Positions 24,040 to 36,114 of a DNA stretch of 64,000 bases are shown here, piece by piece; the first letter of the stretch is position 1, and the number at the start of each line of letters is the position of its first letter. The notes under the pieces were generated by a model that saw only the letters and a list, made by a program, of their open reading frames with translations, did not search any database and had not been told where the DNA came from. Source of the DNA: Nyssa sinensis (taxonomy: Eukaryota; Streptophyta; Magnoliopsida; Cornales; Nyssaceae). The DNA lies in the NCBI GenBank assembly GCA_008638375.1, contig CM018040.1, positions 32,365,970-32,429,969 on the forward strand. Direction: 5' to 3'. Both the position numbers and the translations under genes were made by a program.

Positions 24040-25200
24040 TACAATTTTACCCCTAGACATTAAATATGTCAAACGGAGTCCAAATTAAATAAATAAATAG
24101 TGTATTTTCACTATTTCAAGCATTCTGGACTCAATGGTACAGTCCGATTTTGGAAATACAGTCCTGAAAAATACAGACCCGTAAGTGATAAATGACCGAA
24201 CTGCCCCTGGTGGCACCCAGACCCAAATAAAAATATCAGATAGCCTATTTTGACTATCTCGGGCATTCTGAACTCAGCGGTAAGGTCCGTTTAACGAACT
24301 GGAGTCCCGAAAAATACAGACACATAAAGTGTAAATGACCGTACTGCCCCTAATGATTCTCAGGGTCAATTAAACATAACAGATAGTCCAACTTAATTAT
24401 GTCGGACACTCTGGACCCAACGGTGAGGTCCATTTTATGAACTGACGTGCCGAAAAATACGACACATGAAATTACCAAATTACCCCTGATACCGTACGAG
24501 ACTTAAACAAAGTCCGATTGGGACGAAACTGATACCGGTAGGAGCCCAGACACATGTGAGACTGTATACTTGATTAGATGACGAATCAGGGTCAGAATTA
24601 CACAAAACGTAAAATGACCAAAATACCCCTGAGCACTGTAAGTGCAAAGTAGAGGTCGAATAAAGGTCAAATTGATCTGATAAATTATCATAGGGATAAT
24701 TATGAACACTGAAGGGCTAAATAAGACTCCGAGACAGTCAACGCGTAAAACGAGAAATGACCGATGTGTCCCGACGATCTAAAACAGATACCAAATGAAG
24801 TCCAAGGGACTTACAAATTTATACATGAGATATATGGGACGTTCTGAGGACCATGATAGGGTCCGGGGCAAAAATGACAAAATTACCATTTTGCCCCTAA
24901 GACTAAATAAGTACCTAACTGATACCGATTAAAGTCTAAAAGACTTAAAACTTCATATATACGATATATGGGATACTCTGAGGACCAGAATAGGGTCCGG
25001 GATAAGAATGGCAAAATTACCATTTTGCCCCTATGGTTAAAATGAGAACCTAACTGATACCGATTGGAGTCCAAAGGACGTAGAACTTTGTACTTAAGAT
25101 ATAAAGACTATTCCGAAGACCACGACAGGGTCCGGGACAAAAATGGTAAAATTACCATTTTGCCCCTAAGGTTGAATGAGTGCCTGACTGATAACAATTG
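24040..25200 (+). repeat. Array of about 125-135-bp degenerate modules in LTR C1
   Basis: Eight or nine diverged units follow one another, each with a 'CTGAACTCAACGGTGAGGTCC'-like core (20-21 bases), a CCGAAAAATACAGA box and an ATGACCAAAATTACCCCT box. The last three units, spaced about 133 bases, share ATTACCATTTTGCCCCTA. The same module occurs in LTRs A, B, D, F, G and H. Confidence 0.75.
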
Positions 25201-25394
25201 AAGTCTAAATGACTTAGGATATAATCCTAATAACTGCTAAGCCTAATTAAAGAATGAAATAGCCTCGGGTGAGACCCAATGGAAGGGCGATAGGCTACTA
25301 GGCTATCTTAGGTAATCCGATAGATACCTAAGATGACGAATGAGACCTGAATGGATGAGTTCTGATCTGTCTGTGATTGATGATTATTATTCAG

Positions 25395-25466
25395 GATATA
25401 CATGAAGATGCCTGACGTACTCGGAGGTTATCGGATTATTTATGCAAGGAAATAAGCGTAAAGTTT
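25395..25466 (+). other. Putative leader exon with 17-codon micro-frame, LTR C1
   Basis: Bounded by acceptor TTATTCAG and donor GTGAGT. Holds ATG..TAA encoding MKMPDVLGGYRIIYARK. LTR C2 has the matching exon at about 42104-42178 with MEMPDVSGGYRIICARR and the same length. Conserved in sequence and borders, but so is much of the LTR. Confidence 0.4.
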
Positions 25467-28400
25467 GTGAGTAACTTCTGACACTGTTTTGATACTGTCC
25501 CTTGATTTACTGATCTGTTTTGAATGCAATTATTTAAGTGCAATTATTTGAATGCATGCCTTTTCGTACTATATCACTTATGACATGGTTTTAGTCCTTT
25601 TAAATAATTGACTATATTCCTGATCCCTGTGCTAGCATTCCGTACTGTTTTGCCCGTTTTGAACTGTTGAGATAAAATGGATATATTGAACCATTATTTC
25701 TGAAACGATTAAATAAACCATGTGATATAGGCAAAGAACAACATTTTGTTGTATCGTACAGCTTTGTATAGTATACTGTCTGAATGCTATATTGTTTAAA
25801 TGTATGTACTTAATGTACGCCCTTTGTATCACATTCCACGTGATGTGCTTGTATCCTTCGAATTAGGAATTCCGTTTAGTTCGGTTATGTGCTGTCCGTT
25901 AATGATATGTCTACCTCGATTGATATGTTCCGTCCGGTTCTGACATGTTCCGTCCGTTAATGATGTTAAGTCCGCCTTGATTGATATATGGTCCAGTTCC
26001 GTTATGATCTGTCCGTTGATGATATGTCTTTGCTTTGACTAATGTTTTGTTCTGTTCGATTCTGTTATGTTCCGTTCATTGATAATGTGTCTGCCTTGAT
26101 TGATATATGGTCCAGTTCCGTTGTGTATTGTCCGTTGATGATACGTCTGTCTTGATTGAAATATTGTTCAGTCCAGTTATGATTAGTTCCGACAGTGATG
26201 TGTCCCTGACTTGATTGTTATATTGTTTCTACCCAGTTCCGTTATGTTGTGTCCTGCTCATGATTTGCCTGTGTCTTAATTAGTGTATTGTTTCCGTTTA
26301 GTTCCGTTATAATTTTATCCGTTCGCGATATGCCTTTGCTTGACTGATGTATTGTTACCGTCCGATTCCGTTATATTCCGTCCGTTAATGTTATGTCTGC
26401 CTCGATTGATATGTTCCGTCCGGTTCTGACATGTTCCGTCCGTTGATGATCTGTCTGTCTTGATTGATATATGGTCCAGTTCCGTTATGATTCGTTCCGT
26501 TAATGAAGAGTCTGTGTCTTGACCGATATATTAGCAATAGTTATTGTTCTGACCGATTGGTTATGTCATGTTCCGATCCGTTTGTATTATCTGTTCGATT
26601 CTGTTTTATTGTACTAGACTGCTTATGAAATGGATTTATAAAAAATAGTTATTTTTGTAATGACTAAATTATCCATGTGCCTTGGGAGCACAAAACTAGT
26701 TTTGAAACCCATGATAGGGAATCTGTGTTACTCACTGGGCTTATTTAAGCTCACCCCATTATTCTGACATTTTTCAGGATTTACCTCCATTGGATTTGAA
26801 GGTACTATGACATGACGTGAATAGGCCAAGTGGCATCGCAAGTAAGGATCTGACGGCACTGAATTGTAGAGACTGGTTTATTGTGGATTGAACCTGGTTA
26901 TTCCGGTGAGTGGTATGTTATGACTGACTTGACTGATATATATAGATATACATGGCTCATGGAACTAATGGTACTCTAGAGATATTAGATCTGCTTTGTT
27001 GTTATATGCTTGATTTTAGATATGCTCTGAGATTAGAATTGTTGACTGACTGGATTTAGTCTTGCTCTGTGATACATATACTTAAAATGGATAAGTGAGT
27101 TGCATTCCCGTGACAAAGAAAAAAAAAAAGTTTTAAATTCCGCTGCCTCTGACCCTACAGTTGGAGTGCAATTCGTCGAAAAGTTCAGAATTTGCCTTTG
27201 GTTGGTCGCGTCGCGACCGACTGGCAGTCACGTCCTCGACATCCGCGTAGGGTGGGGTTCGGGATGTGACACAAACGACACAGTTTCAGTCCGTTTCATA
27301 TCCGGTCGGGTACCGACCCGATTCGAACCCAAACCCATTCCAGTTTTGACCCGATAGCCCCCCACGCTTTTCCGGTCATCTTCCCTGCGTCTCCGGTAGG
27401 GTTCCGGCATGAACAGTCGTCTTCTCCGGCGACTGTCACGTATTTTTCGGTGAGATTTCGGCCCGTTTTAAATGCCATTCTGTCCCCCTTTTCCCAAGGA
27501 TTTCAAATCCACTTTCGGTTTCCCTTGGATCTTTCCCCATCTTCACGAAATAGAGCCTCTCCGGCCGACTTTCCGGCCAAGTGACATTTCCTATTTTCAT
27601 GGCATTTTACGCACTGTTTTGGCTCTAAAATTCTCCTAGTGTGTTTCTGCACTAGTATAGGTTGTTTCTACAAACTTTAAACAAGGTTTGATGCATAAAA
27701 TACCACATAGCCGATTATTCTTTATAACCTACAACTTGGTTTTTCTCCTTGTTTCTAAACCATTTAACCTGATTCTTTTTGCAAAATAGCCTATATTTCA
27801 TGCTTGTTTAGACCCTATAATTATATACAAGCTTCATGCTTTAAATCGTAAAAACAGAACTAAAACCACTTACCTGGGTTTCGGATTTCAGCCCACTATG
27901 ACCCTCCAAAGTTCCTGTTTGTGCTCCTGAGTTCTTTGCCAAAGTGTTCTCCCAACAATGGTCTCCTTTTTGCCTTTAAACCCACACCCGTAGGTTCATA
28001 CATATAGAGAGAAGTTTCCACCGCCTCTTTCTCTTTTCTCTCTCCCCCTTCTATGGCCTCTTTCCTTGACCTAGGACCTATGTTTTCTCTGCCAAATGCA
28101 ACCTTTGCATTAAATGGTTGGGAGACTTGTTTTACACTCATATATACATATATCATATTATATATATATATGACACACACACACATCACACTTAACCGAC
28201 ACACACACACCTCACATGCAGTGAACCTGCATACTGCCCAAGGGGAGTTCCCCTTTTCCTTTTTCCTTTCCTTTCATTTCTTTTATATATACATATATAC
28301 ATAAATACATCATATTATATTTTATTATACATGTATACATATACACATAAAATACATGTTTTTATACATGTATATACATGCATGTGTAGAGGCATTAACC

Positions 28401-28672
28401 CATTTTAAATCTCATTTACATACACTTATTTTAATTAAGCTATGTATCTATGTTCACGTATGCATGCATGGAAGTACGTGCATGCACGTATTTCGATGCA
28501 ATGCCCTGTGATGCTCGGGTGTCACCCAGCCTTGATCATTTATTCCTATCATTCCAGTCATTCATTTCCATGAAAATATTAAGATATACATATCTTACCA
28601 TTCAAGTTACATGTTTTAACCGACCTACCTCGGTAATACGTGACGTATCCCGGGTCGGGATATTACAGGACA

Positions 28673-28887
28673 TGACTGTTGAGACTGTGGATTTACTGCC
28701 TTTGGAATCCAGAGATGACGAGGAAGAAATAGATGATGTAGGTGATAATGGGTCTGCAGTTACTGATGGTGCTACTTATTTGGAGGGAGTGACAAGTCCG
28801 TTTGTTGAGCAATGGCAAGGGAAGGCTGTATCATTTATGCAATCAAATGAGCATCGGAACAAAAGAATCAAGGAATTAGGTGCTTGA
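28673..28887 (+). pseudogene. PWD (GWD3): Phosphoglucan, water dikinase fragment, continuation after insertion
   Basis: Removing element A (11855-28667) and one copy of its GGACA duplication rejoins the PWD frame exactly: WDM from 11846 onward continues as TVETVDLLPLESRDDEEE, DDVGDNGSAVTDGATYLEG, then VEQWQGKAVSFMQSNEHRN. This is the acidic linker after CBM20 and the WQGK..SFMRSN motif of plant PWD. Homology fades after about 28862, and a TGA ends the frame at 28885-28887, well before any catalytic domain. The piece is thus a partial copy of the gene, not merely a gene split by a transposon. An intact PWD elsewhere in the genome is expected but cannot be seen here. Confidence 0.85.
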
Positions 28888-29602
28888 GATTTTCAAATGG
28901 GTGTGTCTCAAAATGATGATATAATGGAAGGGTGGTTGTATCTTATTCGTTCCAATCGGATTGGATTCAAGATCACCATCTAAAAAGCTATAAATCAGTA
29001 CCGATTTGAAAAAAAAATGAGGATCCTATTAGAAGTGCTATTATAGATTCTTGCATTTGGGTGATGAACAATAGGAGAGAGAGCATTCAAAGAAAAGTAT
29101 TCTTTATTTTCACGTTGTATAATACTTCTAACCACAATGATCAACTAAAGTCTTGAGTGAGCAGTCCGAAAAAAGCGGGAAGATGGATTCAGTCCTTTCA
29201 GGAAACAGCGTTAAAGGCCGATCCAAATCCATGAGGAGATGTGGGTTATCCCAAGACTGAATTGCAGTCTTTGAGGTCAAGCTGTTCCAAGAGGGCACGT
29301 CATATAAACTCCATTTTCCTTAGACTCTTCACTCATCCACGCTCATGAATTCAATAATCTCTGATGTTATTGTACCTTCTCCTTAGACAATCCTTGGATG
29401 TCAGAATGGTCTCTGATTATTTAAAGCAGCAAAAGATAGGGAATGTCATGGGAAGTAGTGGGATGATCATCCTGCTACAAAGGTTATGGGTGTAGTTAAT
29501 TGAACTTCAAAGGCCATTTTCCAAACACTAATGTCTCTTGGTCCTTCAAGATCAAAACAAGTCAAAGAGAAAGGAGGAGAAACAGCAAAGAGGAAGGTAA
29601 GA
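28888..29602. other. Unassigned sequence between PWD fragment and solo LTR F
   Basis: About 0.7 kb of more balanced base composition, not recognisable as LTR. Short open frames occur (for example one around 29025-29154 reading DPIRSAIIDSCIWVMNN) but I recognise none. The right edge, AAGAGGAAG|GTAAGAAAATT, looks like an exon/intron border. It may be further eroded PWD sequence or a fragment of another gene. Confidence 0.4.
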
Positions 29603-31831
29603 AAATTTGTCACGACCCGAAACCCACCTTGTGCCGATCTTAAATCGCGACCGTCACCCTTCGACCCAGGGGCGAAATCGTGAAAAACTTTTTCTTTTCT
29701 TTTTCTTCTTTTAAATTTTTTGCACATCCGCCCGGTACTGCCACTCTTCAAAGCGGTACACATGATTATACATTCAGAGCATAATAAAAATTTTAAGACT
29801 TTATAATCAATACATGTTCAGTTGTCCCTCAGGACTTAGTTACATAACATTTAAATATCTTCTATAACAAAAGTGACTTACTATAAGTCCTTAGTGCTTC
29901 CCAAAAACTGCTAGTCCTGTAAGGAGCTTCCTACACCCTTCCTCAAAATGGGAAAGCTCTAACCATCTTCATCATCAAAAGTTAGGATTTCTTTCAGTTA
30001 CCTGCAATGTAGGTCAGATAAATCCATGTAAGTTAAACTAAGCTTGTGAGTAATTCCAGCATTTGTCATGGGTTTTCAATTGGCAGTGGTTAGTATAAGA
30101 GATTTTATAAAACATTCACTCCCAATTACTCGTATACTTCAAATATAGAATATAGGAATTCTTTTAAACAGATAGCTTTGAAACATTCAAGGTATTCAAG
30201 CTAAACATGTACTTCTTCAAATAAAGTATAGGAAATTTCAAAACACGTAACACGAAGCAATTTAAAGCATTCGAGTAAAATAAATATTTCATGTATACAA
30301 AGTGTAAGAATCTTCAAAATATATAACACGGGTGTTTAAAGCACTCGAGTGGGATATGCAATATGCAATGTAAACTTGTAAACATGTATATGATGGCCAA
30401 TGTGACCAAAAGAGTTTAAATCTTTTGCTTCTCAATAGGATGAATAAAAATCTTTCTTGTTGTAAACATGAGGGTATGACCCTTTATTTTAAAACTGGCT
30501 CATTTCCTTTAAAACAAATACTTCTTCATGTGAAAAGGGTTTGAAAAACCTTCTGCCATTTCTTATGAAAACAATGAAAACTTTAGTTCATGAAATCAAC
30601 ATATATAATACATTTAGGAATGGAGGGATAAACCTGCTACCATTTCTAAATGTCTCATCTTTTCACTTTGATTGGGTGGAAATCTGTTTCGAACCAGATT
30701 CCAGTCTTACTTCCTATGGAGAATTCTCATGAATGGGGGATTAGATCCTGCTACCTAACATTTTACATGTCAATTGAGTTCCGAAGAACCCGAAATCAAT
30801 CTTAGTGCTTATGCACGCTTTATCTTGCATTACCAGTGGCAATAGGAGGCATATAAAACATTTATAAATAGATGCTATTTAAAACATTAAGACATGACCT
30901 CCCTATAGTTGCATTTAAATACATTTAATACATGACTTCTTCAAATAGATGCTTTTATGAGCATTCAAAACATGATGTTCATGACTTCATGATAGAGTCT
31001 TCAAATACTTGAAATATACAAATTCAGAATATTTAAAGAGATTTGGCATTTTAAACTTAGACATGCTGAAACATTTTTTTTAAGAAAAGCTATAGTAGAA
31101 ACCATTCACTGAGCATGTCACAATAGGGTTTATAAGAACAGAAATACCTTAAAACAAGGATCAAGTAAATACTGAATTTGATATTCAAATGCTTCAGATA
31201 TTTTGAACTTAAAACTTCTTCAATCCATGGAGTTAAATCTCCACTTCAAATACGGGATTACTCATCTTTGTCCATAAGGTCAATGCTACTAATGCGCTTT
31301 TCCTTTTTCCCTGTAGTTCCTAAGAACAAATATAAAGAGTTTATTAACTTCATATTCACTTCAAATATCACATATTAATGCTCTTAACTTATGTTTAGAT
31401 CCTAATTTTTATCTTATGTTTTTATACCTTTTAAGTATACTCTTCTGGTAGCTTCTTTATATCTTTGGGTCATTTTTGTAATTTTATGTATTTACGCTTC
31501 ATATTTTTCTGTACTTTATTTCATAATATGCACCTCACCATTGAGTCCAGAACGTTGGAAAAAGTCAACTCGACCCTCTCGGACTTCTATTTGGCTTTAG
31601 GGGCACTAAAGGCAAAATGGTCATTTTACATATTTACATGTCTTTATTTTTTTGGAGTCTCATCACGTAAAATGAACTTCACCATTAGTGTTAAAATGTT
31701 CCTTACGTAAAGAAAAAACTATTGACTTGTCCAATTTGGACATCGGAGATTTTCTTAAATAAATAACTAATTAAATTTATTTAATTGATTAATTATATAT
31801 TATTTTCATATATGTGCACACGTGGTTGGCA

Positions 31832-31886
31832 TGGCACAGTGGTGAGTGTGCCCCCCTTCCATGTCACAGCTTCTAGGTTCGAACCC
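31832..31886 (+). other. tRNA-like module 1 in LTR F (antisense to LTR)
   Basis: TGGCACAGTGG (A box, 31832-31842) and GGTTCGAACCC (B box, 31876-31886), 33 bases apart: both match the plant Pol III consensus well. No full cloverleaf was found. Followed 160 bases later by a second, weaker module. Confidence 0.6.
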
Positions 31887-31990
31887 GGCAGCCTCCATTT
31901 CTTTAACCCATTTTTTCTAAAGGCTGCTTCTAATTACATAATATATATATATATATATATATTCTCCATTTATATTCACATGTATTAGCG

Positions 31991-32047
31991 TGGCACAGTG
32001 GTGGTTATGCCCCCCCCCCACTGCCACCCATTCCCTGGTTTAATACC
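31991..32047 (+). other. tRNA-like module 2 in LTR F (antisense to LTR)
   Basis: The A box TGGCACAGTGG (31991-32001) is identical to module 1. The B box is eroded to GGTTTAATACC (32037-32047). Spacing 35 bases. It looks like a diverged duplicate of module 1. Confidence 0.5.
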
Positions 32048-32631
32048 CCGTAGCAACAATTCTTCCCATCCCTTTTCTTTTTGAATCAGTTTGAAGCAAT
32101 GCGGTGTGTGGCAACCTCAACAGCCCATTACTACACCCAGGTCAGGCCCGTGACCCAGCACAAGGCCCAACTCATGACTGACCTCCTTCCCTCTTCTCCC
32201 TGCATGAAATTCCGGTGAGAGATCCAGTAGCTCCGGTCACCTTCTCCGGCGATGGGGATCGGACTGCTATATTTTTCATCTTTTTTTTCTTCATCTTTTC
32301 ATGATTTTGAATCCTAAATTCACTTCTAATCATCCTAAAATGTGTTTTAGGACATTTATATAGCAATTTAAATATCAAAAACACCTTCAAATCTCAATTT
32401 TCTTAAACAACAACTTTCCGATAATCTTTAATATCTCCTTCATTTCTCAATCATTTTTCATGTGGTTTCTTCCTATATGTTCAATTTTCTTACTTCTTTC
32501 TTGCAATTTTTCTCTTCTTCTCTTTCTGTCCTCCATTTCTGAATATTCCAAAACTTCTTTCAACTTCTTATTCTTCTTTTAAAAGCATTCTAGCTGTATA
32601 TGTATATACATGTACACCAACCTTTTGGACG

Positions 32632-32634
<3 letters not shown>

Positions 32635-32678
<44 letters not shown>
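32635..32678. repeat. CT microsatellite
   Basis: About 22 uninterrupted CT units within LTR F, in the position where A- and B-type LTRs also carry GA/CT-rich leader sequence. Confidence 0.97.
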
Positions 32679-32681
<3 letters not shown>

Positions 32682-33194
32682 CTTTGTTCTCCTGATTTTA
32701 ATTTCTTTTTTTCATTTTTCAGCTTTGCATTAATGCTTGCTGATTTTTTTGTTGTTTATATACATTTTATATAAAAACACACACCACTCACACACAATTG
32801 GCCGACACTCCCATCTCTTCACACTCTTCTTCTGCATTCTTCAATTTTTTTCATTTAATAATTATTTTATCTATACATATATACATATATACATATATAT
32901 ATATATTCTAATATACATGTATATTAGAACATATATATATATATTTATACACATGAATATATATTTTTCCTATATTTATATATAAATAAATATTTTATAT
33001 ATTTTCGTGAATATATATGTGTGTGTATACGTATCCATATGTTTATGTATACACGGATTTTTGTGCAGTTGGTTCTTTAACTGAATGATCCCAATGTACT
33101 CGGGTAATTTTATAGTCTATTTAAACTATAAAATTCAAATCTCGTAATGCGAGTCAAATTGCTCGGGTATTTTGGGTCGAGGTATTACAAAATT

Positions 33195-34962
33195 ATCTGT
33201 ATATTTTTTTAAATTCGATTACTGGGTTTTCGTAAAGTTGCTTTAAACTAGAACAAATTGTATAGTTAAATTCTATAGAGAAAATGGAACACGTAGGAAG
33301 AAACCGCATGTAAATTAATTAATTTAGTTATTAATTTAATTAGTTTTCGATCTCCAATTGAGTCAGGTGAATAGTGTAAATTTACTATTTTGGACCTTCT
33401 GAACCCAATGGTGAGATCCGTTTCACGAGACGGAGTTCCAAAAAATAAAATACCCGTAGAAATGCCCTGAGTCAAATGTAAGTCAAACGGACTCCGATTA
33501 AACTAAGTAATAATGAATCTTTATTAATTCAAACATTCTAGACTCGACGGTGAAATCTGATTTGTGAAACTAGGTCCCGAAAAATAGAGACATATAAAAT
33601 GACCATTCTGCCCTTTCGGTATAGGATTTCCAAATTAAAAATCGTGAAAGTCTAAACTCATTTTCTTCGATGTTCCGGACTCAATGGTAGAGTCTAAACT
33701 AGTAAAAGAGATACTTATAATAATGAGACATAAAATTTGATGAATAGCATTAGAACTGAGACATGTTTACTGAATGATAGGGAACTTTAAGGGAGAAGGA
33801 AAAGTTAAGGAATGTTGAGGTAGATCACACGAATAGAAGGTAAGTAAACTTCTATCTCTAATACGTAGTTTTTCAAGCCACATTCTTTCTATTACTGCCA
33901 AAATTTTGTACTCATGTACGTACCCACTGCTATTGTCCCACCATCGATATTGTCCTATCTGGTGGATGCTTATTGATTGTTATCTCATTATTACTATATT
34001 GTACTGTGCCTTGAAAGACCTATTGATGGATATTAATGCTTGTTATTCCATACCTTATGCACTTCTTATGGAGTCACAAAAAGTTTTGAGTTATTGAATG
34101 CCGAATTTGTGCTCAGTCATAATATCCATCCGATGCTATCTGATTAACATGACCTACGGGTCGAGTCTGTGAACGGACACATGGCAATGATGGCATTTTT
34201 ACGCAATGAGTTAAAAAGGGCATTTTACATGCATTCATGTTAAGGGGGGTATGACGGGCCCCCAAAAGACCGAAGGTTTGCCAAACCCTAAACAGAGGAA
34301 ATGCATTATTCATTTTTTACTGTTATGTTAACGTTTATTGGATTCATAGGATGCTTTCATTTCCCTATGAATGATTCCATGTTGATAGTTCCTTATTTAT
34401 TGAACTTGATTGTGACCATTTTATTATGGCAGTATATTCATGTTAATTGTGATTATTGAGCTTTATCCATATCCATGTTACACCATTACTCATATTTGTT
34501 TATTATGCCTTACTATTCATTAACCATTGTGGCATTTTACTGTTAACTGCAACCGTTGTCATGACTGGCTATCATGTTACCTTTGAGTTTATATTCCTCT
34601 ATGTAATCCCTAACTCGTATTGGAGATAGACTTTTACTTACTGGGCCTGTTAGCTCACCCCACTTACTAATTTTTTCATGTAAGAATGCTACAGAACCAC
34701 AGTAGGAGTTCAGGAGCATGATAGAAATGAATAGAGTCTCTCTCCCGTATACTCACCACCTAAGAGTGGTTGTATGTTATGTTGATGTCGGTTTATAGTT
34801 TTCAGTTGTTAAACAATTTTATATTAAGACTTCTGCTGATGTACTATTTAATTTTACATTATTTATTGTTATTATTGATACAAAGAATGAAAAAAGTAAG
34901 GATGGCCATTGGGTCTGCCCCAAGACACGAGATCCGCATAGGATGGGTTTCGGGTCGTGACA
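33195..34962 (+). mobile_element. Truncated LTR G, 3' part only
   Basis: Ends GGGTTTCGGGTCGTGACA at 34962 and shares the 'AAAAAGTAAGGATGGCC...GACACGAGATCCGC' tail of A-type LTRs. The usual start (TGTAATA) is missing; the left part begins abruptly near 33200. Retained are two of the 'TGAACCCAATGGTGAGATCC' modules, acceptor GAATGATAG (ends 33780), a 59-base exon to 33839, donor GAAG|GTAAGT (33840), and the conserved tail. No primer site follows: 5 bases later (TATAT) LTR C3 begins. Confidence 0.75.
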
Positions 34963-34967
34963 TATAT

Positions 34968-35644
34968 TGTCACATCCCGCACCCCACCTTACGCGGATGC
35001 CGAAGATGTGATGCCAGTTAGCTGCCTTGCCGGTTTTCCCGCCGACAATGCGACCAACTCATCTATATACCACATACGTATGTACCACAGAGCAAGCCTA
35101 TAATCAGACATATATAACTTTAACCACAGAGCACATCTATAACAGATATATAACACAGAGCATATCAAATTTCTCCAGAGTACCATTAACATGAGCCATG
35201 TCCCTACACATCTATTGTATATGAATAAAGTCAACTATATCATCACACTCACCTGAATAGCCAGAGTCAATCCATTAGAACCCAGGTCGCCATATTTTAT
35301 TGCCCTTAGATCCTCACTTAGGAATGCCTTTCAATCTACAAGTATCATGTCCTTGTGCTTTCTAATCCAATGGAGATGATCCTGAAAAATGTTAGATAAA
35401 TGGAATGAGCTTAAACAAGCTCAGTGAGTAACATAGGTTCTTGTCATGAGTTTCAAATCCAGTTCACATATACATGCACGCTTAAATGCAGCTTAAATAG
35501 AACAATGCAGATCAAGTAAAACAAATGCAGCTCAAACAGATCAGATCAGATCAGAACAGATCAAACAGATCAAACAGAACAGATCAGGACTGAACAGATG
35601 CTTGAGTACTAGGATGCTGAGTTCACCACGCCTCATAGCCAGCC
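34968..35644 (-). mobile_element. LTR C3, first segment (family C, minus)
   Basis: Begins TGTCACATCCCGCACCCC, the reverse of the family C end, and contains the acceptor/'AGCTCACTGAGTAACA' region matching C1 read backwards. It continues at 44246-44510 after removal of C2 and is then interrupted by element B, so its far end lies outside the window. Confidence 0.8.
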
Positions 35645-36050
35645 TGTAACACCCCGATCCCGTGAAATTATTAATTAATACTGACTTACAGAATGATTTA
35701 GGGAATTAATCATAATCCCGGCGGTCGCCATAGACCGATTAAATAATTAAATGTCTGGGGGGGGAGGGTATTCTACCCGAACCCAAATCACTGATTAATT
35801 CGATGAAATAACGCCGTTTTAATACTAACGGAACCCGAATTAGCTAACCCGGGAAAATCCTGAATGATTAATAAATGACACGGAACCTCTGACACTGAAG
35901 ATAACTGAAATAGGAACTGACCGGAACAAACCGCATCGAAAAAAGAGCTACGGAATGAAAGTTATGTAGCAAACATTGAAACTGAATTAATGCGCAGCCA
36001 AACGTGGCCTTAACCAAAAATGGTGAAAAAGGGGCCAAAGGGGAGGCCAA

Positions 36051-36114
36051 GGGAATTGAACCCTTGACCTTTGAGAGGGAATGAATTTTTCTCAAAAAGT
36101 TTACCAACTGGGCT
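36051..36114 (-). other. tRNA-like A-box/B-box module, antisense in LTR C2
   Basis: The minus strand has AGCCCAGTTGGT (36103-36114), a good D-arm/A-box, and GGGTTCAATTCCC (36051-36063) with a T-arm stem. This copy is closer to a real tRNA than that of C1. No matching acceptor stem was identified. Confidence 0.55.

Larger units (their letters stand above)
21924..27271 (+). mobile_element. Solo LTR C1 (family C, 5348 bp)
   Basis: Starts TGTAACACCCCGAC, ends GGGGTTCGGGATGTGACA, flanked by CAAAC at 21919-21923 and 27272-27276. No primer site, polypurine tract or coding interior, so it is a solo LTR left by recombination. Features in plus sense: antisense tRNA-like module 22351-22412; TATA-like CTATATAGG near 22865; donor AAG|GTAAAA (intron from 22893); an array of about 130-bp modules 24040-25200; acceptor TTATTCAG (ends 25394); exon 25395-25466; donor TTT|GTGAGT (25467); a diverged TCCGTT-rich repeat array 25880-26560; acceptor TTTTTCAG (ends 26777). 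Its protein-coding partner is unknown, so the clade is not assigned. Confidence 0.93.
11855..28667 (-). mobile_element. Element A: Tekay/Del-type Ty3/gypsy chromovirus
   Basis: Nearly complete LTR retrotransposon coded on the minus strand. The left (3') LTR is 11855-15220 (3366 bp), the interior 15221-19975 and the right (5') LTR 19976-28667. The right LTR is about 3339 bp once the nested family C solo LTR (21924-27271 plus a 5-bp duplication) is removed. Primer site, polypurine tract, one gag-pol frame ending in a chromodomain, and 5-bp target duplications GGACA are all present. The two LTRs look almost identical over long stretches, so insertion is recent compared with elements D and E. Three nonsense codons in gag-pol make it non-autonomous today. 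It sits inside the PWD fragment. Confidence 0.95.
19976..28667 (-). repeat. Right (5') LTR of element A, interrupted by solo LTR C1
   Basis: Matches the left LTR nearly base for base from 19976 to 21923 and again from 27272 to 28667. The break is at AGCCAAAC, where family C LTR C1 is inserted. Ends ATATTACA at 28667, followed by target duplication GGACA (28668-28672). Contains the same splice-like signals as the left LTR. Confidence 0.93.
29608..33189 (-). mobile_element. Solo LTR F (3582 bp)
   Basis: TGTCACGACCCGAAACCC at the left, GGGTCGAGGTATTACA at the right, flanked by AAATT at 29603-29607 and 33190-33194. No interior. In coding (minus) sense: a CT/GA microsatellite near the presumed start, two antisense tRNA-like modules (31832-31886 and 31991-32047), acceptor TTGTTCTTAG and a 54-base exon 31319-31266 encoding a basic tail (NYREKGKAH, stop). 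The donor after it reads AAAGATGAGT, with the GT lost. Related to LTR D rather than A or B. Confidence 0.93.

Noticed and set aside
28450..28887. 145-codon frame joining LTR sequence to the PWD tail, read as one gene
   Set aside because: The first half is LTR of element A and the second half is PWD; the fusion is accidental, since the target duplication GGACA separates them.
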